This document shows positions 55,814 to 64,000 of a DNA stretch of 64,000 nt, piece after piece. The notes beneath the pieces were generated by a model. It made no database searches and had not been told where the DNA came from. It saw nothing but the letters and a program-made list of their open reading frames with translations. Both the position numbers and the translations under genes were made by a program. This stretch comes from Atherix ibis (taxonomy: Eukaryota; Arthropoda; Insecta; Diptera; Athericidae), in NCBI GenBank assembly GCA_958298945.1, contig OY282606.1, positions 45,273,920-45,337,919 of the forward strand. The letters run 5' to 3'. Position 1 is the first letter of the stretch, and every line of letters begins with the position of its first letter.

Positions 55814-56563
55814 CGAGGTCTGTTCAAAAAGTATCGAGAATTTTATGTTTTTTCAAAAATTATTTATTATAAATAAAATAAGAATATCTATTTTGTCCCC
55901 TTCAAAGTAATCCCCACCAGATATTATACACTTGTGCCAACGTTTTCAATTCTGGAAGTACTTCAAAAAATCATTTTTTGTGATCTTGTTCAGCTCCTCC
56001 TTCGATGCCGTCTTTATCTCCTCAATCGTAGCGTATTGTAGTCCTTTCATGCTGCTCTTCAGTTACGGGGACAATAAAAAGACACAGGGGGCCAGATCTG
56101 GGGAATACGATGGCTGCGGCATTATTAGTGTGTTGTTTTTGGCCAAAAATTCAAGCACAAGCAACGATGCGTGAGCAGGGGCTTTATCATAGTGCAAAAG
56201 CTAATTTTTGTTCCTCCACAAATCCGGGCGTTTCTGGCGGATTGCTTCATGCAACTTGCATATAACTTGCAGGTAATATTCCTTGTTGACCGTTCTACAC
56301 TGTGGTAAGAACTCATAATGCACCACGCCCTTGCAATCTAAGAAAACTGTAAGCAAAACCTTCACATTCAACGGAACTTGGCGCGCTTTTTTCGGTCTGG
56401 GCTCGTGCGGCAGCTTGCATTGGGATGATTGAGCGTTGGTGTCCACGTCATAACCATAAACCCATGATTCGTCACCAGTTATGACCCTCTGGAGCAAATT
56501 TGGGTCGTCGCGGACAGAGTCCAACAGCTTTTTAGCAATGTTAATGCGATGCTGTTTTTGATC
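55814..56563 (-). mobile_element. Family A mariner, copy A5, 5'-truncated
   Basis: The left end is the terminal repeat CGAGGTCTGTTCAAAAAG preceded by CA rather than TA. The right end is lost: homology stops near 56563 where LINE B sequence begins. The minus strand keeps 107 open codons (56201-56524) with ITGDESWVYGYD and QGVVHYEF-like core. Then come a stop and HYDKAPAH. The third motif reads LAPCVFL, with the last catalytic aspartate changed to valine. Unlike A1 and A2 it keeps the second-aspartate segment. Confidence 0.83.
56201..56524 (-). pseudogene. Family A transposase catalytic part (copy A5)
   Basis: A 107-codon open stretch: DSVRDDPNLLQRVITGDESW with the first catalytic aspartate, AQSSQCKLPHEPRPKKARQV, then LREAIRQKR-like residues. 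The usual tryptophan of the NKNW motif is a TAG stop. The third catalytic residue further on is valine. Inactive. It is the best-preserved middle segment of family A in the window. Confidence 0.78.
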
Positions 56564-56579
56564 GATATGTATTCTGTGT

Positions 56580-58080
56580 CCAGCCTACTGTGCTTCATTT
56601 TATCCAGTGCCGAGTGGTCAAGGTCAAGCTCCGGGATCTTACCGTTAAATAGGTTGCGGAATCGTGTATCCTTATGTAGGAAGCCAAAAATTGTTTAACA
56701 GATCCTTCTCCTTCATCGAGAATTTAGGAAAGAGTTTGCAATGATTTTTTCTAAAACCTCAAGTTTTCGAAGAATACATGAGGACTAGTAAGACTAGTAT
56801 CTTATACAGCAGAAACTGACATTTTATGATCAGAATTTTCGAGCGAAGTAATTTAGACAGACTAAAGGGACTTTTTTCTCCATGTTGCTATCGGCTGCGA
56901 CCGTTGACCCAAATAGAAAAATGATTTAACTATTTCGAAGCTATAATCTCCTATCTGTATGCGACTAGTTATAATTAATCTTGAACTAGTCACGTACAGA
57001 CAGTAGATTATAGCCGCCTACTCAATCGTGATCTTCGCCAATAAAATAGAATCGAACGAAACTTTCGTTCGTCTCTATTCATGGGCGAGGACTGTATTCG
57101 GGCTGAAATAATTGTGCCAACAAAGTCAATGTTAGCTAACATTTTCTAGGTTATAAAAATGCGCTCCATCCACACCTTGTCAATTTGGGTGAAAATGGTC
57201 CCATCTGGAGAAATTCAGGTGGTTTTATGGATATCTTTTCACGCAAATCAGGTGCTTCGAACGGCCATTTTATTTGCCGCTCCCAACTAGGTGGTACGGA
57301 ATCCGTTATCAGTGGTTAGCTTATGTAAACTTTAGGTATCGACATATCACCTCAATACGTGCTTTCTTTCTGTATAGCTGTTAAAGTTCCCAAGTATACA
57401 AAACATGTCTCTCCGAAAAATGAGTTTTCCATGTCTCTCCGAAAAATGTGTCCTCTTCCAAATTGACAAAATCCTTAATAGGGTCATGGACAGTTACGAA
57501 GCTCGTATTATTATATATGGCTTGTACATGTACAGGAATGATAGTCTTTCATTTATCGCTTCAAAACCGATAATAAACTCCTTCATATCCTGGCTGAGTA
57601 AAAAGACTGTTCTTAGCATATGATGTTTTGGATGGCAGCTGTGATAGATATTATAATTGCTCTTCTCCAAAATAGTTGCCCACAGTATCACTTGTAATGC
57701 TGTTATATTAGCCTGGTACTCTGGCAGGTTATCGACTAATAAATAAACAGCCCAGTTCTGTATAAGAAGCGCATATTCCATATGAAAAGGTGTTTTTTTT
57801 CGCCGGGTCAGTTCCCCTTGTTTTTGTCAGTTGTTTCTATATTCTGTTTTTTCATTAAATTTGCTTTTATAAAACTGAAGAATCAACCCCAAGCCCAACC
57901 TTCCTAGAGGACAGCATTCCCGAAATTTCGGGCTCACTTAGTGGGTATCTAATATTGCACCGCTGGTCTACGAACAAACTTAATAGCAAACTTGTCGGTG
58001 CCTTATTTATAGAAGTCATCCTTCCAAACAGTTTTCCTACTTTTTTTAAAGCCAGGCGCTGGACCATTCCTGGTAGAGCT
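56580..58080 (-). mobile_element. LINE B copy lacking the reverse transcriptase
   Basis: From right to left: 5' leader (57850-58080, shared with 43030-43210), endonuclease remnants (57000-57700), then directly the C-terminal region (56580-56990, FYLGQRSQP). About 1.5 kb that would hold the RT is missing. At the junction near 56960-57005 a short inverted repeat (ACTAGTTATAATTAATC with its partner AACTAGTCACGTACAG) is visible. Broken by stops. Confidence 0.68.
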
Positions 58081-60204
58081 TAGTATAGCCAGCAAGCTTA
58101 AACAATTCATAGTATAAAATGGCAAACTTTAATATAAATAAATGCTGACATGAATGATACCATATAGTATATAGTTGGCGGTTATGAACATCTACTTTAC
58201 ATTGAATCTAAATCACAATTGCACCGCCTTAATTTATTTTCTTTTAAAGATGGTATGGGTCCCAAACTAGCATAGATTAAAAATAAATCTGGATTATATA
58301 GTCTGAAAGTGTTAAAGTATGAAGGTAATTAATTTGAAGGTAACATAATTATCTATTATGGTCAAAAATAAAAAAAAACACTTTTCACTCAATATCGACC
58401 CCGTTAGGGCTCTAAATTATTTATGTTAAGAGATCTTAAATGGCTCAGATATTATTTTGAAAACTATTTCAACATATTTACATTGGAAACAATATTTGTT
58501 TTTTTTTTTTCAATAAAAAGACCAGTATAGGAAGAAAATAATTTCTTCATTCCTGGGTTAAAAAAACTACGTCCTTGGCAATGGAGAAATTGAATATTTT
58601 CATAAAAACATATAAATTGAAGCGGTTTCCTTTTTTCTTAGTGATATTATCTCAACATTGATTTAAGTGTAATCAAGGAAGGTAACTGACGTTAGCTGCT
58701 AATTATTCCCATCACGTTATAGGCATAAAGCTACAAATATGTCTATCTATGAATATTCACAACGATAAAAGAGAATGTGTATAGGATGGAACGACGAAAG
58801 CACTGTCGATTATGGTTACGTGTTTATCAGTAATTCAAAGTACTTAAAGGAAGCCAAATAAACGTGCTTTCAGACCATTTAACTTTAATACTAACTTTAA
58901 TCAAATTCAGTATGTGATGAGTTAATCCAATGATTATAGACTCTTAAATGTTAATAATTAGCTTTTCTTCTGTTGCCAAAAATATACTTTTCGGTTTGCT
59001 TTTTTGTCATCTTTGCTTTTGTGTATATTAATTATAAGCGTTTAATTTTTTTTTGTTTTTCTTTATTTTTAGACTTTATTCAGATTTATGACTAAGTATT
59101 GATATTTTAAGGGTAATTTTATAATAATATATTTATATTTTGTTTTCATATTTAGCTTACAAATATTATTAACGGTTCCAAGTAAATATGAACTTGTCTA
59201 AAATACAGGAAAAAATGACAGCTCCTATCTCACTTTAAGGATATTCTGTCCCCTAGACCTATTTATGTCAACAGGTGTGTACCCAAATTAGACAAATGTA
59301 TATCCGTTCGATCAATCATTATCAGAGTAAACGAAATTATTGATTTTTATGAAGATAAATATCAGTAGTTAGTCATTGGGCTGCTTAATTTATCTATACG
59401 CATACATATAAGTGGGTATATATAAATTCATGTATTTCTATACAAATTTGAATTGACGATTATGTACCCATTTTCAAGCATTTATATTTTATTTAAGTAA
59501 CTTTGCATAAAGATAAAGAAATTAAATAATAGAGGTAATTTAGAGAAGGTAATTATCGAATTAATTTATGAGGATAAATACTCGTTAAATATTCGAGTCG
59601 ATTAAAATAATTACGCCTAATTAGTGTGTTATTTCTGTTTCATTTTACTAAATTAAATGTTAATTTCATATTATGCAAATATACTAAATATATTGTATAA
59701 GAATTGATTTATTTAAAATTGTTTGCATATAATTTGATATGAACCATTTAGTCCTATAATGATTTTTCAATAAGTAAGTTTTTATTTGGTATCTAAGTAA
59801 AATATACTTTATTTTATTTCAATATAAATTCTATTCAATAGTATTTATGAGCTAATAACCTAAATTCTTAAGGAAATGAAACGCAATAAATTAAAAATGC
59901 TTATTTTACCAATTAAATATTACAAAACTAACTCAATTACTATTAATGTCTTTAATGATTAAATTCTTATCCTATTCCTGATACGCGATTACTATAGAAT
60001 TCAGTTACGTGTTTTTATTTTTAAATATTCTTTACTAGCGTACTAAAACGTGTTAAGACCGCATAATTAACTTTAGTAAAAATTAAAAATCTTATTGTCT
60101 ATATGAATATATTTCTTAGAAAATTCATTTTACTCTATCTGAGTAGAAAGAAAGAAGACCGAGGGTTGTCAATTTGAATATATTTTTGGTATAATATTTC
60201 GTAT
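58081..60204. other. AT-rich spacer, no gene recognised
   Basis: Two kilobases without a supported feature. Confidence 0.5.
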
Positions 60205-60206
60205 TA

Positions 60207-61393
60207 TTGGTGTATAATTTAAAAATGCGGGATTAACAACAGATGGCATAACTTTTACACATGGTTTGTGTTAATAATAACTCATATGGCATTTTCGAGG
60301 TTAAACATCTGTCATTCATTCTCGATTAGTCATTGAACGAAATAGTGTAAACAAGAAAGTTTTTTTTTTGCTTCAAAAATGTCAAATTTCGTACCAAAAA
60401 AGTCCCATTTGCGGGAAGTGTTGATTTACTTCTTCAATTTGAAAAAGAGTGCAGCTGAAGCACATCGATTGCTCACCGAAGCTTATCCTGAATATGTTCC
60501 ATCGATTTCAACGTGCGAGAGATGGTTTGTACGGTTCAGAAATGGTGATTTTGACACGGAAGACAAAGAACGACCAGGTCAGCCAAAAAAGTTTGAAGAT
60601 AAAGATTTGGAGGCATTACTCGACGAAGACTGTTGTCGAACTCAAGAAGAAATTGCAAAATCATTGGGAGTCACTCAAGCAGCCATTTCAAAACGTTTGA
60701 AAGCAGCAGGATTCATCCAAAAGCAAGGAAATTGGGTCCCATATGAATTGAAGCCGAGAGACGTTGGAAGGCGATTTTGCATGTCCGAAATGCTGCTTGA
60801 ATGGCAGAAAGAGAAGTCGTTTTTGAATCGAATCATTACTGGCGACGAAAAATGGATTCATTACGACAACCCAAAGCGCAAAAAATCTTATGTGAAGCCC
60901 GGCCAATTAGCCAAATCAACGCCAAAGCCAAATATCCATGGCGCCAAGGTAATGCTCTGTATTTGGTGGGATCAGAAGGGTGTGATCTATTATGAGCTAT
61001 TGAAATCGGGCCAGACAATCACAGGCGACCTCTACCGAACACAATTAATCCGTTTGAAACGAGCATTGGCAGAAAAACGCCCGGAATATGCGACCAGACA
61101 CGAAGCCATAATTTTCCATAATGACAACGCTCGGCCTCATGTTGCAAGACCGGTTAAAAATTATTTAGAAAACAGTGGCTGGGAAGTTTTGCCTCACCCA
61201 CCTTATAGTCCAGACCTTGCCCCGTCCGACTACCATTTGTTTAGATCCATGCAAAACCCCCTCACCGGAATACGCTTCACTTCAGAACAGGGCATCAAAA
61301 ATAGGCTCGATTCATTCTTGGCCTCAAAACCGGAGTAGTTTTTTTGGCGCGGAATCCATATGTTGCCAGAAAGATGGGAAAAAGTTGTGGCTT
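60207..61393 (+). mobile_element. Mauritiana-type mariner M2, 3' end missing
   Basis: The left terminal repeat (TTGGTGTATAATTTAAAAAT) is present after TA. Homology to M1 ends near 61393, and the following sequence is unrelated, so the right terminal repeat is lost. Without it the element could not move again by the normal route, although its gene is nearly intact. Confidence 0.88.
60379..61338 (+). CDS. Mos1-like mariner transposase, C-terminus cut short
   Basis: 319 residues. The start MSNFVPKKSH matches the mauritiana-subfamily start. Residues 1-112 are the two helix-turn-helix motifs, and WVPYEL (119-124) leads to the catalytic domain. The DD34D triad is D156 (ITGDEKW), D249 (HNDNARPH) and D284 (LAPSDYH), exactly the numbering of Mos1. 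The frame stops at TAG after ASKPE, but the sequence continues in frame as FFWRGIHMLPERWEKVVA, so about 25 residues present in Mos1 are cut off. Copy M1 has the same stop. Expected role: nuclear cut-and-paste at TA. Whether the shortened protein works is unknown. Confidence 0.9.
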   Translation: MSNFVPKKSHLREVLIYFFNLKKSAAEAHRLLTEAYPEYVPSISTCERWFVRFRNGDFDTEDKERPGQPKKFEDKDLEALLDEDCCRTQEEIAKSLGVTQAAISKRLKAAGFIQKQGNWVPYELKPRDVGRRFCMSEMLLEWQKEKSFLNRIITGDEKWIHYDNPKRKKSYVKPGQLAKSTPKPNIHGAKVMLCIWWDQKGVIYYELLKSGQTITGDLYRTQLIRLKRALAEKRPEYATRHEAIIFHNDNARPHVARPVKNYLENSGWEVLPHPPYSPDLAPSDYHLFRSMQNPLTGIRFTSEQGIKNRLDSFLASKPE

Positions 61394-61999
61394 TTTTTTG
61401 TTTTAGATATTATTAGTTGGCACAGCTTTTGTTACTCGTAGCCTTAATACCTAATAGCTCAATCCTGAGTATTAACCTAAATGAAGCTTAAAATCAATAC
61501 TGAAGATTCATTTTTTATTCATTTTTTCTAACATAATAAACATTTTAGTATAAATTAAATTTGAAAGCTACAAGATTGAAACTATTCGAGAAAATATATA
61601 TTTTGGAAAGAAAACTTTGTGCCATTAAATTTAGTACATAATAAATTATTTTTGTCAAGGATGGTTTCAAGATTTATAGCGGCATGGAAGAATGGCGCCA
61701 ATAGGATGGGCGCAGACCAATTTAGTGTTAAGTCTGTTCTATGGCAAATTAGCAGTGCAACTAAAGTTGCTCATGAACTATTCCTGCAAGCCTAAAGATC
61801 TCTATCTGTTAAAATTGTTAACTTAACTAAAACTATTTTTAGTTTTACAAAATTGAGGAAAAATGCCCAATTTTTTTAAAACAAATCTTATTAAAAAGCA
61901 AAAGATAGAAAATAACCGACAAAAACAACGACAATGGACATTGAACTGGCAAAAAAAAATTCGCATTTTCTCATAGAAGTCACTCAGTAATTAATCAAT
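61394..61999. other. AT-rich spacer, no gene recognised
   Basis: No supported feature. Confidence 0.5.
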
Positions 62000-63110
62000 A
62001 CTCTGCCAGCGTACCGGGCTAATATAACAGCATTAAAGGAGATACTTTGAATAGATATTTTGGAGAAGAGCAACTGTTATATATATAACAGATTCCATTA
62101 AAAACAATAGGTGCTTGGAACAGTCTTCTTAGTTAGCCGGAAGATAAAGTCTGTTTCTATCATATTTAATATGACAAGTAAGAGGCTATGCACTCTATTT
62201 ATATGAGGCAAATACAATATTATCAGCTTTATAAAAGTACATGCCCCTACGAAGAAAGCTGCCGATTTAGAAAAGAATAGATTTTTTGAAGAGCAACAAC
62301 AAATCTTCGACGCCTGTCCCAAGTATAGTACGAAAATCGTACTTGGGGATTTTGAAAGCACAATAGAAAGAAAGGCCGTCTCAAGTGGTACGTCGATACC
62401 CAAAACTTGCATGAGCATGCCACTGATAACAGATTTCGTAATACCTCAATTTTATGGACGAAGATCAAAATTGAGCCGGTGGTGAAAAATTTTCAGCTGC
62501 AAATAATTTAAGGCAAAATAATGTACATGGAAGCAGCTTTGGTGTCAAAGATAAGAGCAATTAGCACTAGTCGCATATAGGCACGATATTATAGTTTCGA
62601 AACAGTTGAATAATTTTCCTATTTGGGATCAAAGGTCGAAGCTATTAACAATATGGAAAAAGAAGTCCTTACGAAGTTTTTGACAGCCAATATAGCTCGA
62701 AAATTCTGACCATTCTGGTAGTAGTTTTGCCAGTCTTCAAGTATTCTTCGGAAACATGGGTTTTTCGCAAAAAACATTGCGAACTCTTATCCACTTTTGA
62801 GAGGAGGATCCTTCAAAGAATTTATGCTGCTGTACATGATTATGGACAATTCTGGAGCATTACATTGATCGCCCGATTGTGTATAAAATTAAGCTCAATA
62901 GGCTGTAAAGGACCGGATACTTATTCTACAATATATGGATGAGGAAAATACTATCCAAAAAGACTTTAATGACTCCATTTATGGTTCCAGTAGGGCCTGC
63001 CTTCGGTGGAGCGGCGATATTACCCAGGACGTCAAAAACATGCTAGAAATGTCGAACTGGAAGACAGCGGTACGAAGCCGAGACTTCTGAAGTTCTTTGA
63101 CTCAGCATAC
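62000..63110 (+). mobile_element. LINE B copy, endonuclease joined to C-terminus
   Basis: The plus strand reads KVHAPTKKAADLEKNRFFEE, YSTKIVLGDFESTIERK (endonuclease core) to about 62480. From 62520 it reads the C-terminal part (SKIRAISTSRI, then CLRWSGDI-like sequence near 63005 and KNMLEMSNWKTAVRSRDF near 63035). The RT between them is missing, as in the copy at 56.6-58.1 kb but with a different junction. Stops and shifts throughout. Confidence 0.72.
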
Positions 63111-63430
63111 CTAAATCGAACTCAGATTGATGATAATAATTCAACAAGTTTTTAAAAATTTTATACGATATCAAAAACTACACATATAAATAATAACAAT
63201 CAAATAATTTCAGATAAATTAGCGGATATTTCTGTGGCTACCATTAATGTTTTAATTAGTTTAATTATAATAAAGTCATTGTGTTTTAAGACATTGTTGG
63301 GTATTTATTGGAGGATACTTCTTTAACAAGACCATTATAATAATTACTTATATGGTAATGAAATGTTTTTTTAATGGAAATAAACGTTGAAAAGAAATAT
63401 TTGGGTCATGGTGGATAATATTATTATGTA

Positions 63431-63703
63431 CGCGGTCTGTTTAAAAAGTATCGCGAATTTCGAATTTCCGCGGGTTACGTATATTGGATTTTCGATTTTC
63501 TTATGGCGTTATGTTGGTACTCATGTCTCTCACTGATACTGACAAGTTCGGTCATTTTGAATGTTCAGTTAATTTTGGACAGCTACTTTGCTTGCACGTG
63601 TTTTATCTCGTCTTCGATTTTTGCCCATTTTCGACCAAAAACAGCATCGCATTAACATTGCTAAGGAGCTGTTGGACTCAGTTAGCGACGACCCAAACTT
63701 TTC
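63431..63703 (+). mobile_element. Family A mariner, copy A6, 5' end only
   Basis: The left end CGCGGTCTGTTTAAAAAG follows TA (63429-63430). The 5' leader is complete. The sequence then jumps from the leader to INIAKELLDSVSDDPN, the same N-terminal deletion as A1 and A3, and breaks off into unrelated DNA near 63703. Confidence 0.83.
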
Positions 63704-64000
63704 ACTTAAAAACCATTGTTATCCTGACTATTATTTCTATAATGCTTTAAAAAATACAATATCCAAGTTTCTTTTTCTTAAAGAGATACTCCACCATTTC
63801 TCTGAAATTTCTTAATTTCTTTTCCATATCTGAACCAGAAACAAGCATGGTCCGTATTGTAATAGTAATTGAAATAAAGATGTCGAAAGTGACTGAATTT
63901 TACACTTGAAATCATCGAAACTTCATTGTATTTAATGAAACCTACGTAACTATAGAATACTGGTTATAGCTCCTAATAATATAACATAATTTTCTAACAG
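63704..64000. other. AT-rich spacer to window end
   Basis: Nothing recognised. Confidence 0.5.

Noticed and set aside
60836..61018. Opposite-strand frames over the transposase genes
   Set aside because: These and similar frames at 23.0, 29.7-30.1 and 27.3-27.7 kb are shadows of the mariner genes on the other strand.

Overview
This window is AT-rich eukaryotic DNA, most likely from an insect or another arthropod. The evidence is R1-clade and I-clade non-LTR retrotransposons, mariners of the irritans, mauritiana and GVQW3/FLJ37770-like types, a compact 78-nt GT-AG intron, and one two-exon gene for a small secreted DUF1091-like protein. No bacterial operon, rRNA, tRNA or CRISPR array is visible. 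Species and order cannot be read from the sequence.

Only one likely host gene can be modelled: a 177-residue secreted DUF1091-like protein on the minus strand (6035-6646), with a candidate TATA/initiator, a signal peptide on exon 1 and an AATAAA signal just after the stop codon. Almost everything else that is recognisable is transposon. About half of the window is AT-rich spacer in which I recognise nothing.

Layout. 0.7-5.7 kb: two deleted mariners (family A) and a LINE fragment between two copies of a 150-bp direct repeat. 6.0-6.7 kb: the DUF1091-like gene. 9.7-14.3 kb: a LINE (called LINE B here) split by a DNA transposon and by an R1-like LINE, followed by an I-clade LINE with an intact RNase H region. 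15.6-18.96 kb: LINE B on the minus strand with another R1-like insertion. 20.7-23.9 kb: a DD37D transposase relic, a Jockey-like RT relic and a mariner. 24.4 kb: a 140-bp near-perfect palindrome. 26.4-28.3 kb: a mariner inside a different transposase gene. 28.7-31.9 kb: LINE B interrupted by an intact-looking Himar1-like mariner, then a non-autonomous DNA element. 33-35.4 kb: Jockey-like RT and a family A mariner. 36.0-43.2 kb: the most elaborate nest, LINE B containing an RTE element that contains two mariners, plus an R1-like element that itself carries a short retro-insert. 43.4 kb: a fold-back transposon. 47.3-58.1 kb: further mariner, R1 and LINE B relics, a possible MITE and tandem repeats. 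60.2-63.7 kb: a mauritiana-type mariner with its catalytic triad intact, another LINE B and the start of a family A mariner.

How the parts relate. LINE B is the commonest substrate: later elements repeatedly landed in it, and several target-site duplications can still be read, so insertion order can be established. Most DNA transposons are dead, and copies of the same family share the same lesions (a double stop, one stop, one internal deletion). This points to spread of defective copies by transposase supplied in trans. Two elements keep a DD34D catalytic triad in one long reading frame. Only the Himar1-like element (29305-30578) also has perfect terminal repeats and a full-length frame.
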